Positions 28,151 through 40,964 of a DNA stretch of 64,000 bases are shown in pieces. Source of the stretch: Paragonimus skrjabini miyazakii (Eukaryota > Platyhelminthes > Trematoda > Plagiorchiida > Troglotrematidae); assembly GCA_014338405.1 (NCBI GenBank), contig JTDE01000190.1, positions 122,504-186,503 of the forward strand, written 5' to 3'. The notes under the pieces were generated by a model, which made no database searches, was not told the origin of the DNA, and saw only the letters and a program-made list of their open reading frames with translations. Both the position numbers and the translations under genes were made by a program. How positions within the stretch are numbered: the first letter of the stretch is position 1; each line of letters opens with the position of its first letter.

Positions 28151-31100
28151 CTCGGTTATTCAATGCAAGTTTTCAGCCAAAACAATACCAGTTGGACTAG
28201 TATTTCCGCTTCCCTAAATATTTATCTGGTTCACTTTGGTTATCGCGTAGTTACATCGATTTTCTAACAGGAGAACAAGATAAGTGTTGGTAGTCTTTTT
28301 TACAATTTCAGTTTTTGTTACACAGGAAGCGGTTATAATTGAAACTTGCTTTAAAAAACCTGTTTGACAAAAAATCATCCAACTAGCAGCGGTGTAATAA
28401 CAAATCGACCAATGGGGCCATTATAAATTTACTCCAGTATGAATCTTGAAGTAGACTCTACAAGATATCTCTCGTCTCACTAACTAGCAGCCAACAGCCG
28501 ATAGTAGATATTTCTCAATCCTTCTAGTCTTTGGACTTGTAACCGCAGTGTTGTCAGTCCAAATGTACGTTTCACTGACCAGTACTCGTCGTAGCTAATC
28601 AAAGTTTTTTTTTCGGCCGCGAGCCTGTCTCTGACTCTAGCGCATACAACCTGTTGTTGTAACGTCTAGTCAAAGGGTAGCCGGCTTCTTGTGGTATTTG
28701 TCTACAACTTATACGTATGCACTTCCGTCAGTCAGCTAACCGTGCGAAGCCAAAACAGTGTGTAGGGCTGTCGTTTCATGTGCGCCCAGGTTGACTGAAA
28801 TTGATGGGGAGTGCTTAAAAAACTGACTAAATTTTGTGTTGTTGGGCCTGAAAACTGTATAGATAAGACCAAAGGAGGAGACAAAGATTGTAGTTGCCCG
28901 GCTTAGTTGTCCACTATTTTACATCACGATCAAATATTCTTGAGATGCACAAAAATTTAGCAGATCGTTAGATACCGTGAAACGGTTGACGTAGAGACTA
29001 AAACGGATAGCCAAGTTCGTTTGATTTCTACAACAGTTTTCTATATCATCACTGTGTAACAGAAACTTCAAACAGTATATACACAAACCATATTCCTTCC
29101 TCACAGTAGCATCACACACAGACTTTGAGGGCTACTGTTTATCGTCTCTCAAAGCAGACGGATACCTCCATCATACAGGTGATGTCGGTGCATATCAGCT
29201 TACAATTAGGAGTAAGACGATGTGAAGTACTTTATTATGTTGGATGTGTTTAGAAGAGTTTGAACTTCAAACCATTATGAAGGAATGGCCTACGTATTAC
29301 TACTGCCGGACAGTCTCCAGTTTTCCTGTTCCATTCTCTTACGATCATGCTTAAGTATTAGCTCAAGAGCAGGCCATAATCCAATGATACTTTCCATATT
29401 CAAGCCTTCTTCCGGTGATTGACATATAACGGAATCGCTGTTTGATTCCAAGTCATAAAGTACCTATCAAAATAAATTTATTTTGCAGAACAGTTTTGGT
29501 GTGCATCCGTCTATGCATCAACATCGAAACTATGACCTAAAGTCGCTTGCCCAATGAATTTCGAAAGCCTACCATATCAGTTACGTTCTTATTGACTGTA
29601 AAATAAATATTTCCCTCTAATTAACCCACTGGTTAAATTCAGCGCATGAATACCTGGAAGGAACGTTTACCTCTGTGGTCTTAACTGGTTTGCCAATACA
29701 GACCTATTATCTACGTATGATTTTATTAAGGAAAAACTCTCATTTGAGAGCGTTTTACCACAACCTATCCAGTAATACTTTCTCAACACGGGTGGTATAT
29801 ATAGTAAGTGATACTGCGGTAGGCATGAAACGAAATTATATCGTCAAGAACTTACCTAAAAATCAATTTTATCATAGACAACTAGATGGATAATTTTATT
29901 GTTTTCCATGCACATTTAGCAGCATTCGAGATAGAATGAGCTGAATAGAATAGTTACAACACAATTGTAGTTAAGCCAATTCTATATTTGTTTTTCTCAT
30001 TTATGGTTTTTCAGATAATAAGAAACCCTTCCGGAGCATTCCAATAATGAACACAATTTTCCCGAAATATCTCTTTGCAATAGATTTTTCTGCCAGTCTA
30101 CTGACACACAAAAAGCAGTCATCAAATGTGGACGATGCATGAACTTAGTTACTAATTACACATACTATTCAACAGGATGTCAAAATATTGATAATCAGGT
30201 GTGTTAAGGCTGGAGAATTCGACCTTGTTAAGGAAGTTTGATATCGCGTTTCTAAATTGGAGTAGAAGTATAGAAACGGCGTCTCTTGTCGAGATGATAT
30301 AATCTGATCGTTACTCACACGCGAGATTGGCTGAGCATTCAAGTATAACAATTCGTTTCTGTCTCTTGTGAAGTCAACGACTTGATAACCATCAAGGTTG
30401 TCGCATGTGTAGTGGACAAGTGGGTACGCGCCAGACCCTCGTCCACTAACAATTTAAAACGCCTTTCCTGAAAAGTAATCGAAACGTAGTCCCAACAGGC
30501 ATTGAACTAGAGAACATAGAAGGGTTTGGAAACAAACCGTATACTTCCAGCAATGTTTGAAAGTGCGATAAGCAATTAACTGTAGCCTAGTCTGGGATCG
30601 CCGGCAGCAACCAATAGGAGAAAGAAAAGAAGCGCGAGATGGGCCACAGCCCAAGCGAAAAGTGCGTGAAACCTTTGAGTGCGTTAAACAATGCTCGAAA
30701 AGGTTCGGATTAAACGACCTTGAAGAATGAAATAATAGATGAGTCGTTAGGAAAAGAGAAAACATTCGCTGCGTGCAAGTAGTTGCACGACTGGAGACAG
30801 TGGTACTGAGTTTGTATCAGACCTCCTATACCACGCGTACGCGGAATCATGCGTACAGAACAAACAAGCACGAAAACACGATTGCAGCTGGGATCCTTAG
30901 AGAAGCTACACGATCTCTGGTCACTACACATGGGAACGTGAACCGGAGTTCAGACCCTACCCGTGGCAATCGCATGCAGTATTCAAGAGATAAGCGTTAT
31001 TCTTGTAATACCCACTAAAAGATGCTGAGTGAAAAGCCTTATAGAATGTAAAATATCCGAACAATCGTAAGTTATGCTCAAATGAAATCAGCCAACCTCC

Positions 31101-31544
31101 CGACTGTTCATCAATAATTTTACTTTCTTCGCATTCGCTAACATTATTCACTCTTGAATAATAATTTGGACGAATTAAAAGTAACTAGCATTTATACATT
31201 CAAGTTGATATTACAATCGTACATGCTATTTTGGTCCAGAAATTTTGAAAGGAAACATCTGAGTAGCTTGTAAGATTTTTTAATACTTTTCCATAAAACT
31301 TTAGGTCGTTCACACTTTTCTATTCTGTAACCAACGATTTTTAACCTGTTGTTTGTTGTTCGTAGCATTTCCCAGTATGAAATCAATAGTGAATATTCAA
31401 TAGGTCATGACATAATTACCTTCCTTGCGTTTAGGTTTAATTTCAAATTAATCGGCCCAGTCGCTCAATGCTTTCTAACCTTTCATTAACCAATAACAAC
31501 ATTGTAATGGACAAGGTCGTAGTGTCGAATGGTGTTTTCACACC

Positions 31545-31556
31545 ATATACAGAAGT
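31545..31556 (+). repeat. target-site duplication, left copy
   Basis: ATATACAGAAGT immediately left of the inverted SINE insertion. An identical 12-mer follows the right end at 32687-32698. Confidence 0.75.
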
Positions 31557-31636
31557 TTTCAAGTTGAACATCACCCACAATTGATCGCAGCTGTCGCATC
31601 CCCATAGACTTTCCAGTCGGCCCCTTTCGAAAAGAA

Positions 31637-31681
31637 GCACTAGACTCGAGTTTCGCTCTCATTAGAGCTCGTCAGTAGTGC
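31637..31681 (-). ncRNA. hammerhead ribozyme, best-preserved copy
   Basis: Read on the minus strand: outer stem GCACTA pairs perfectly with TAGTGC. CUGACGA core is followed by stem II GCTCT / AGAGC (five perfect pairs, loop AATG), then the GAAA core, then a minimal stem III of C-G (plus the A-U core pair) with a four-base UCGA loop, then the GUC cleavage triplet. All conserved core positions are present. Such a short stem III is known from hammerheads in Schistosoma SINEs and Penelope-like elements, which are thought to work as dimers. Predicted role: processing of the SINE transcript into unit-length or circular RNA. Activity is inferred, not shown. Confidence 0.8.
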
Positions 31682-31811
31682 ATATCATCGCCACCGCCGG
31701 GACTTGAACCACGGACATGTTGTTCATGAGTCAACCATGTTTACCACTGCGCCAATGACCTCACGTTAGGCACGACTGAATTATCATATGTCAACGCTCA
31801 ACCACTTTCGC

Positions 31812-32401
31812 NNNNNNNNNNNNNNNNNNNNNNNNNNNNNNNNNNNNNNNNNNNNNNNNNNNNNNNNNNNNNNNNNNNNNNNNNNNNNNNNNNNNNNNNN
31901 NNNNNNNNNNNNNNNNNNNNNNNNNNNNNNNNNNNNNNNNNNNNNNNNNNNNNNNNNNNNNNNNNNNNNNNNNNNNNNNNNNNNNNNNNNNNNNNNNNNN
32001 NNNNNNNNNNNNNNNNNNNNNNNNNNNNNNNNNNNNNNNNNNNNNNNNNNNNNNNNNNNNNNNNNNNNNNNNNNNNNNNNNNNNNNNNNNNNNNNNNNNN
32101 NNNNNNNNNNNNNNNNNNNNNNNNNNNNNNNNNNNNNNNNNNNNNNNNNNNNNNNNNNNNNNNNNNNNNNNNNNNNNNNNNNNNNNNNNNNNNNNNNNNN
32201 NNNNNNNNNNNNNNNNNNNNNNNNNNNNNNNNNNNNNNNNNNNNNNNNNNNNNNNNNNNNNNNNNNNNNNNNNNNNNNNNNNNNNNNNNNNNNNNNNNNN
32301 NNNNNNNNNNNNNNNNNNNNNNNNNNNNNNNNNNNNNNNNNNNNNNNNNNNNNNNNNNNNNNNNNNNNNNNNNNNNNNNNNNNNNNNNNNNNNNNNNNNN
32401 N
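31812..32401. other. assembly gap, 590 N
   Basis: The N run is flanked by exact inverted sequence (CTCAACCACTTTCGC left, GCGAAAGTGGTTGAG right). Apparent reading frames through it are artefacts of the N run. Confidence 0.95.
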
Positions 32402-32531
32402 GCGAAAGTGGTTGAGCGTTGACATATGATAATTCAGTCGTGCCTAACGTGAGGTCATTGGCGCAGTGGTAAACATGGTTGACTCATGAACAACATGTCC
32501 GTGGTTCAAGTCCCGGCGGTGGCGATTATAT

Positions 32532-32576
32532 GCATTACTGACGAGCACTAATGAGAGCGAAACTCGAGTCTAGTGC
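32532..32576 (+). ncRNA. hammerhead ribozyme, two stem mutations
   Basis: Same 45-base motif as the minus-strand partner. The outer stem reads GCATTA against TAGTGC (one pair lost, A-G opposed), and stem II reads GCACT against AGAGC (one internal mismatch). The core CTGACGA, GAAA and GUC are intact. It may be weakened but not obviously dead. Confidence 0.7.
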
Positions 32577-32686
32577 TTCTTTTCGAAAGGGGCCGACTGG
32601 AAAGTCTATGGGGATGCGACAGCTGCGATCAATTGTGGGTGATGTTCAACTTGAAAATTAACCAAATCCCCGACTACTCATCAGTA

Positions 32687-32698
32687 ATATACAGAAGT
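32687..32698 (+). repeat. target-site duplication, right copy
   Basis: ATATACAGAAGT, identical to 31545-31556. Confidence 0.75.
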
Positions 32699-32989
32699 GA
32701 CAACACGGTGTGTTCGAAGCAAGCGGCTCAATTAATAAGCCAACGACTTGAAGCGAACAGAGTGAGTGTTTGGGCACTAGGTTCTCACAAACAATTATTG
32801 AACAGACAATGGTTAATAGCATTAAAAAGTGGCGTTTATCAATGACGGTTAACGGTGAAAAGTAACAATTAACAGACAACCAATAAACATTGACTAGGGG
32901 CGACCACGAACCGATAATGACAACCATTACCTATTACAATCAGCGATATCACGAAGAAAAAACGCGTGGACTACTGTTTTGTTCTTGTT

Positions 32990-33085
32990 ATATATAGTCA
33001 TCAGTGCATACTAGTGACCATGTTAAGGGTCGAACTCCGAGTCATGTGCTGAAGAAGCTAGTTTTTTGAATCACATTTTCACCCA
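32990..33085 (-). mobile_element. hammerhead-SINE fragment (old)
   Basis: The reverse complement contains GGAGTTCGACCCTTAACATG, a spacer, and TATGCACTGATGA, resembling the B-box-to-hammerhead part of the family. It is short and diverged, and no complete ribozyme is recognisable. Confidence 0.35.
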
Positions 33086-35918
33086 TGCAAATGCACTTAG
33101 GTCAGAAAATTTCACCAGCAACTATTTAGAGTATTGACTACATTTTCTAATGTTTTCTCGGTAAGGTAAAAGATACAGTCTGAACCTTAGAGCTCGTGCA
33201 TTTGGATTGGTCTTTCAGTCAGACGTTATTCATTGCAAAACCAAGCACTGTCCTCCGAATTAATTCCATGAGCCTCGCAAGTGTTTGAACAGGTCGCAAG
33301 TTGCAAGCCTCTGTCTTTGTGCATGTTAGGTGAATATGCCGATATTTCATCAATCAAGTATAAATCAACATTTCGTCATTGATTTGGAAACAACAAAATT
33401 TCTTCAGATTACTTTAACACTATGTTTGAGTGTGTGGGACAACTTACTTGAACTAAGATTGTTCGACCCAAGTGAAATTTGTGAGCTTGACGCATTTCAT
33501 TGAAACAATTGAATGGCGGTTGGAAAGCTGAAATATCATAATTCGATTCTATAGCGCTTCCACATACTTTCAAACTCTGGAGACTATTAGGTAGTGTGAA
33601 CTCTAGTCAAACGTATCTTTAAATGGCCGATTACTTCAAGTTTTTTCTTAAGGCGTTATCGCTTTGATCATATTGTTAGCCTGAACATTTCCCAGCTACG
33701 TTTAGGCAATAACAACAAACCAGTATGTGAAGGTTTAATCAATCGCTGTATGTAATGAGGCAAAAACTGAAACACAATATTAGCGGCTTATGAATTTTGA
33801 TTATCTGAAGAACTTGGTTGTTGACTGCACGTAAATTACTGCGTAATATTTGCCAGCGTTGGGATGGAATGTTCTGTAGAGGAAGTCGGAATGTCTGGAC
33901 GGAATTGAAAAAGGAACTCATCCTACAACATTTATATTTTGATAGTACCGGAGCACTGACTAACTCGCTTACCTGTTATTCATCTGCTGGTCAAAATTGC
34001 ATTGCAAACTAAGGCATGGTTGCATGTTTCATATTCAGACTTATATGAACAGACCAATAGTCTGTTAAGTTGGATCGGTTCTAAACGTTACTGAGATGGT
34101 AGACGCATCAGTCGGGTAGAAAATCCAAAACAGTGTGAAAAACCATATACTAAATATAAAACTTCCATTCTGAAACGGGAGATCGCAGTTATTTGTGCAC
34201 TTTTTATGGCAGTATGATGCGATTATTCGCTAACTGCCAACTCATCGGCACCCAGAATAAAAACAGAAACGGATTGCATGTTTCAATTTGCGCAACTCTT
34301 ATTTTCCTTCTTTGGGTAAAAACACTTTATTTCGACTGTACGTCAGATTAGCTGTCTACTAATGAGCAATCATATAAACCTTGTATTATTTGTACTTGAA
34401 TATTGTAACCTGGCCTTTAACGGGATGACTCGGTCCTACCTGGAATAAAAGTACTGTAATACAACACCCATTCTCACAGGGAATACTCGAAAAAACATTC
34501 CTTTTTATAAAACACTTGTACAAATTGCTAGCGCTATTTGAAATGACCGTTTCTATCTAGCAGACACGCCCCGATCTTCTGGGGTTTGAAGTGAGCGCAG
34601 TGTTCTCACAGAAGAACAGTACTGTGTCGTTGTCTAGCCGAATCTGCCACTTTTTCTGCTTGATCGAAAACATGGATTCCACATATTGCCTCGGCGAACT
34701 AGAAGTGTACCTAAACTGTCGCAGTAACTTACTCTAAAAACAGCTTATCTTACCTAAAAAATCAGCACATCTCAGTTTAATTTTCTTACCCGATTCGAAT
34801 GAATAGTTCACTGGCCCTGCTACACTTGAGATGAAATTGTTTGGGGAAGGTTGTTTGATGACCCGAGTCATTAAACGCTTGTAATTACTGAGCCAAGCAA
34901 GCTAGGTGTGATATAATCTGATGGTCAAACAGCCGGGAAATGTGAAATACCAAACTGCTTTTTGTTGGCAATTTAGATGTAATCAAACGACTAGACCAGG
35001 TGCACTGCATTTACGTGTTACGGTTCTGATTAGTTCTTGAGATCAGATCTGGACATAGTTTTTACTGTACGTCTAGGTTTTGACGATTTGACCTATAGTG
35101 ATGCACAACAATACAGAGTAAATTGTCTTACGAAGACTTATCTGGCTTTCATGCTTCAACTGCCAATCCAAGCTGTTTGCACATATTTCATTTGTGTTTC
35201 TCCATCTTTGTACGTCGTCAGACGGAAGTTTAATCATGGATTACTGATGAACTACCTGCTGTGAGGAGAGAATAATAATTTAGGACTTCAGAAACAGGTT
35301 CGCTAACACCCCTTTATTAAACATCAGTTAACTTCCCAATTCATCCTCCATATACAGGTAAGTCATCACAGTCGCCGTATTGCATTCGGATCTTCCAGCT
35401 TCAGTGAGATCATGATTTATTTTGTTATAAAGAAAAACATCTTCATCGAGGCCACATTCTTTTGTTCCTCAGCTTCGTTTGTTTTCTGTGGATTATCGTA
35501 GATATTACACCAAGCTTCTATTACAGGTCTGTTGGTACACCTTCCATGAAGTTTAAACAGCTAGTTCAGTGCTCTTCCTCGGAATTGGTGTTCGTGAATC
35601 ATGTGGTTGTAACAGCGATAAGGCTTTAGGTGATAATGCTCTTCTGTGTTAGTCAGATCCATTAAGTAGAGAACAGTGGATAGAGAGTCAGTCCTGAAAA
35701 GCTGTTGCTACATTGTGGTTCCACCTCCGTGAACTTTTTTGTAAGAGTGTGGTGAAGGAAATTAGCGCAGATCTCAGCCTGTGACTCAGCTGTCGAGTAA
35801 CAAAGGTTAGAAATGAAAATAATATCATATCTCTTTTGTAAACTTTCAAGTGAAAGTTTGCAATCGGAGTTTTTGCCGCTCACTCATCTGTCTTTCGTTA
35901 CCTTCATTTCACTAACAG

Positions 35919-36026
35919 CGCATCATTACTACGGTCAGTACAAATGCAGATGTCAAGCAGATGATGATATTGCATCGGTTTTGGAATCACCAAAGACTGA
36001 ACTGCCTGCCACAGAATTCGATCAGG
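35919..36026 (+). CDS. exon: integrin alpha-like genu region
   Basis: Seen: a 108-base exon between acceptor TTCATTTCACTAACAG and donor CAGG|GTACGT, phase 1 in and out. It encodes about 36 residues with YKCRCQADDDIASVLES near the middle and an acidic C-terminus. Family knowledge: at the thigh/calf-1 junction (genu), integrin alpha chains have a short disulphide loop of the form F-x-K-x-C-G-x-D-D-x-C followed by L-x-L. The C-x-C then ADDDI followed by a hydrophobic strand resembles this. Joined to the next exon the boundary codon is GAT (Asp). In the intact receptor this is the knee around which the ectodomain bends. It is short, so the call leans on exon order and phase. Confidence 0.45.
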
Positions 36027-39000
36027 GTACGTTGTCTATTTTAAACATTCTGTTAAAAGTCTTACAACTCTCTCTGTGTGTTACATTTCTGATGGAAAAC
36101 CATCTTGCTAGTCCAGAGGCAGCGGTTTCCAATCAACTGAATTCATTTGAAACTGTGTACCTTCAACGAGTTCTCATACATATACCGGAATTCACAAAAC
36201 CGTGTAATTTTCCATACCCGTCGGAAAGTTAGCCTCAGTGCATCGTCTAATTTTGATGATGGCGTTGGTTACCTCAAAGTTATCATACGAATATTCACTA
36301 TTAAAATATATGGTCACTCAAAACGCTTTTCATACGAATCTGATCGATGGCTATGTAAATGATAGGCAAATGTCATGACCAAGTTGCGGTTATACTGTGC
36401 CGTAGAATTTTACGTCGTCTGGTTAACAGTAACCGTATAACAGCAGTTATGTTTTCCCGGTTGAAGGTATGGAAAACGAGAGTGCTCTTTCCCAATCATT
36501 TATCAGTCGCATCTTGATATACGCAAAAGAAAAATAGAATACTAAACTAATTTGATTAAAATGAACCTTATCCATTGAAGCATTTTACTAACGTGTGAGA
36601 AACATCTACACAAACGTTTGCATTTCACCAGTACTTTGACTGTTTTCAGCTGCAGTTGTCAGATTTTCTGCAAGTGTACGTTAAAAATAACAAACGTCAT
36701 GTTCGATGTTGGTCCCAAATTAGGTAAACACAAATAAACCGGCGGAAATAAGCGAAATACACAAATAGAGGCGAATTTAACACTAGTTACTGACAACATT
36801 CTTGCCGTCTAATAAGGTTTTGTGATACTGGTATATTGCCTTGCGGATGAACAAAAATGGTAGTTGGAGACTGTTCTGAACTGTGGCATTTTCCGATTCA
36901 AATGGGGTGATTAGAGCAGCTTAAGCCAATAACACGCGACAGCAGTAATCGGCAGATCACAATCTTGACCTCCATTAAACCATGGAGAATATAGTGGTTG
37001 GCATAAGCGAAGTAAAAGACGCGGATTCGCAAACGAGTTAAGTGGAATGTGGCAAACGATGCAAGACAACTACCGACAAATCTTGACATATGTGTACCAC
37101 GTTCCGTTGTGTAACAAAAGCGAACTGGATGAGGGAAAACGTTATCCTGTTTGAATAATAATCATTTTTTACACGAAAAATGTGTTAACATTTTACATGT
37201 GTATACAGACAATGCAGTTTCTACTCAATCACTTCTCACAACCACAGCATTGAAAACAGCGAGTTGGGGCCGTTTTTGAACTCCTGACACAAACGACTCA
37301 AAAAGAACAACAGAAGTACCTTGCGACATAAAAATATAGTAATGCCTTCCTGATTACTTCAGATGATTTTCGTCCACATGAACAATGACTGAAGTAAAAG
37401 TGAATTGCACAAAATGTCTTAAATTGTTCTTGTCGACTTAGAATAAGTTAGTCAGAAACACGTACTCGGCAATTTCAAGAGCACGTGGTCAGACGGTCGG
37501 ATTAACGGGACTATCTTTCAAGTTAAAAAACGTCAGAAAATACAATCAAAAGGATCGGAATTTATACGGTATTGTTCGGGAAAATTACATTACAAATACT
37601 CTCTCAACTTAAAACTGGAGTAACCGGATACAAAAATTATCGAACAGAAAATCTCTCAAAATGGAGTAACCAAACATCAGTTCGCAAATAGCCTGCAGTC
37701 AACAGGAATTGTGCTCACTGAAACACTCAGGTGCAAATAAGGATGAAAACGTGTCAAACAATACTGAGAATGAAAGTTTTACTAGATAGGAAGAAAAGAC
37801 AGTTTTTGCACAGTTACAGTATGAAATTCATTATGAATGCGTATGGTACACAGCCAATACACATCAACACAAATCTGGAATCGACTTTCTACAAACAGAC
37901 TATACACGCCTCAACGAATTTATCGCTCAGCACCGTACCAAACATGAGGGGGGAAATATATTGGACGAAATTCAAGTTTACTTTTTTATATAAGCACATC
38001 TAAACGATGTTTTACCATCAAATGTTGAAATACATTCTGAAAAATGTTTGTTTTAGTATATTCTCAGTGCTGTTTACATCTGATCTCTTTGAATGTTACT
38101 TTTGTCACCACATCAAACATTTGGAATGGTTTGTAAACACTATTCTTTCACCTCCCTAACAGAAAATACGGAGCAAAGCTATAAGGAAATTGTACAAAAG
38201 AGTGAAAATTGCAACGATGGTTCAGATGAGAGATTTTGTGAAGCAGATTAGCTTATTTTAAAGGACTGTAGTAGTTATGTTTATATGTTTGAAAATAAAA
38301 ACGAGATACCAGAAGAAAGGAATGGGACGAAACTGTTCAGATATACGTGAAAATAACGACCGTAAAAATACACTGATCTTGTGTAACACAATTCTAGAGT
38401 ATTCTTGGTATTTTCTGAAATATTTTCAACAAATTGCCATCAACAGTTAGTTATTGATTTCGCTCATCCATACATCATACATACACCAATTACTTGACTG
38501 TAGTTTGCTGCTTCAACTGAAACGTACTTCTATCAATCCGAACGCTCATTCACTGACAATGCAGCAATGGTTGCCTTTAATTAGACTGTCTGACATTACC
38601 CAAAAGGTCCAAGATCGGTAGAATTTGGTCACATTTGACATAATAACGAAAAATAGTAGGCAATACACAAAAACATTAAACGCTAGTGTTCGTGATTAGT
38701 GACCAGGTTGTTCACGTCACCCTATCAGCCGATGGATTATCCGCATTCCGACCGAATGGTGTTGGAATATAGATTAAGCCTTGGTTTTCTTCGTGTAAAT
38801 TGACTAAAAGCAATTCATCTGAGAATGGCTGGTAATTACTTCTTGGATTATATTGTGTTTGGTGGTAATCTGAACTATGTCACTCAAGGTACTTTGTATG
38901 ATTGTGAGTGATAATTAATTTATGGTTTTAGTAATCAGAAGGTACCCCATCAGGCATTTCCGGGGATTAATTTAAACAACCACATATTGCACAGTACGTC

Positions 39001-40672
39001 TTCGAACAAGATTAAAAGGCAATGTCATGGATCTCATGGCAACCAGTTTGAAAGAAATGTTAATCAAAGAGGTGATTCCGCATTGTTTATAGATTTTGAT
39101 TGCAGCTAACTTATTATTTCATATTACTAGGCAACTGTAGTGTCGAGTAGAAATCAGTCTAGTTCTGCGTCTTCACGTAGTTAAGGTATGAACTATGGGG
39201 CGTGAGCTGTTAACTGACTACTCGCACATGCGCCAAATATTTGGAACCTGACGGATTAGAACTATCGATATTCATAGCAAAGAGTCCAATTCACAGTAAT
39301 CGCAGTACAGATTTTTTCCCACATTTTTTGCGACTTCTTGAGGTAAACGGAAAGATGTCTTCCAGTTTTTCTAAACTGTTCTAACCGGGCAACAAGATCT
39401 CATTTGTTCGGAAGCCTTCTGCTCTAAAACCATATCTCTTTCGGTGGAAAATATTTCCGTATTCACAATTTTCGGTTGTCTGGTCATCAAATATTTTGCC
39501 CCTGCGTCTGTTTACTCCATCCGTCTTTCAATTTTCGCGCCACGAAGATTTGTTTAGATGCTTCAGTTCGCTTGAATTCTTATGTGAATAGACTGTATCA
39601 TGAAACATTGTATCTCTTATGTTTACGTATCCGCTTTTCACGTTTCAGCAGTATTTACTTCCAAGATAGTTGCAGTAACTAGCTGTATATTTCTTTTTTA
39701 CAGGGTAACATAGTCAAGTCGTGCATGCACCTTCATATGAAAACGTTTTAATAATGTCAACCAAAACAGGATATTTATTTCTAAGGTACACTATACTAGA
39801 ATAGATAACATCTGCGCTCAAAGTACAAGTTGCTATCTCAACGGAACAATTAAAAACATCAAACTTCTTTAAATCTCGTTTTATGAAGTCCGAACAACGA
39901 GTGACTTTTTGTTGCTTGCCACGATTTTTTTCAAGAATAAGTGCTGGACCCCGGTGGGTTGTTTTCTCATGATCTGCTTCAACACTTATTTTTGGGCATC
40001 GTTTGTTGCCGTCGGTCTTATACTGGGCTAAAAACATATTTGAAAATACCCACCTTCATGCCCTAGTATTGTATCATCTACGTTTTCAAGAATTTCTCGT
40101 TGTGGTTAGTTTTGCTTCGGATTCTTACAATTTTAGACGAGAATTTTGACTTTGCATCTTTGTAAATCAATACTACCAGACGCTATTTGTGATAGCAGCA
40201 GCTTCTGTTGTCCATAAAGAGAAAGTCGTTAGACTATAAGTCCTTAACATGATGTGTTGCACGAGGGTCTACAGAGATACTTGAGGCAACCTCATTTGCA
40301 TATGAGAGGTCGTGCTACAAGCCGTCTCGAAGATCACGTGAATTAACTGTAATTCACAAAAATAAATCAAGCTTGAACAGGCCGGATATCAAACTTATTC
40401 AGAAACATAACTAAATAGCGTGTTTTCCAGCGAGTTGTTAACAATCTGTGCATTTAGCGTTAGTCCTCTCAACTATTTGCATTCAGACAAGAAGTAATCA
40501 TCTCGATAAGGTTTCTGCATACGGTCTTTGCAACAGTCGTCCCAAAATAGTTTGCACCTTTGTGTTCCAGATTTTTACTTGAACATAACTTAATTTTATC
40601 CAATAAGGCCACGTTTCTGAAATAACAAAACACTAGTAAGCTTGAAAGTAACATTGAGCGTGTATTCTTGCT

Positions 40673-40964
40673 AAATGGATTGAAACTAACATAACTTTAC
40701 GATCAAGTTCTATTACTCTAAGTTCCAACCACCTCGGGTGGAATTCTTTAGCAGTGTTGTATTCAAAATCACTCTAACATATCTTGGTTAATGTGACTTC
40801 GACTACAACACTCTTTAAGATGGCAACCCAAATTGGTTGAAACGTAGAGTATTATAACTTGCTCGTAATGTTCTATTATTTTCAATCCATTTTTCAATAA
40901 CATGTTAACCACGACACTCAAACTGTTTGACTGTAACCATACTAAATTTGTTGCGGATATCTTA
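40673..40964 (+). repeat. foldback element, long-loop copy
   Basis: Left arm (AAATGGATTG ... CCAACCACCTCGGGTGG) and right arm (GGTTGAAACGTAGAG ... TTTTCAATCCATTTTT) are imperfect reverse complements. The centre is also self-complementary (AGTGTTGTATTCAAAATCAC against GTGACTTCGACTACAACACT). A unique tail follows the right arm, starting ATAACATGTTAACCACGACA and ending TTGCGGATATCTTA. The same tail occurs at 52.3 kb. Arms have diverged, so this copy is older. No clear target-site duplication is visible. Confidence 0.7.

Larger units (their letters stand above)
31557..32686. mobile_element. inverted hammerhead-SINE dimer, one insertion, interrupted by an N gap
   Basis: The left arm (31557-31811, minus orientation) and the right arm (32402-32686, plus orientation) are reverse complements, with only about three differences over the roughly 255 bases they share. 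The right arm carries the full 3' end (ACTACTCATCAGTAAT); the left arm lacks it. Both arms have the A box (TTGGCGCAGTGG), the B box (GGTTCAAGTCCCGG) and a hammerhead. Identical 12-base repeats flank the outer ends, so the pair inserted as a single unit. The 590-N gap sits exactly at the centre of the palindrome, where short-read assembly would fail. The 5' parts of both arms are therefore unread. Confidence 0.8.
18809..35918 (+). other. intron 2 of the integrin-like gene (about 17.1 kb)
   Basis: From the chosen donor to the acceptor ATTTCACTAACAG. It contains a foldback-family fragment (28.05-28.15 kb), the large inverted SINE insertion with its N gap (31557-32686) and a SINE fragment near 33.0 kb. 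The remainder (18.9-28.0, 28.2-31.5 and 33.1-35.9 kb) holds no gene I can support. A stretch at 21.68-21.9 kb is open, ends in a stop and is followed at once by an AATAAA; it may be the tail of an unrecognised element. A GC-richer patch at about 30.55-31.0 kb is unexplained. Simple repeats are minor, for example a GA run near 23.61 kb. Confidence 0.45.

Noticed and set aside
31784..32429. Apparent 213-codon reading frames on both strands
   Set aside because: They are made of N codons across the 590-N gap. The identical ends on both strands only reflect the palindrome.
31443..32845. Matching short proteins beginning MLLFERGRLESLWGC on opposite strands
   Set aside because: These are translations of the inverted SINE arms and have no coding meaning.
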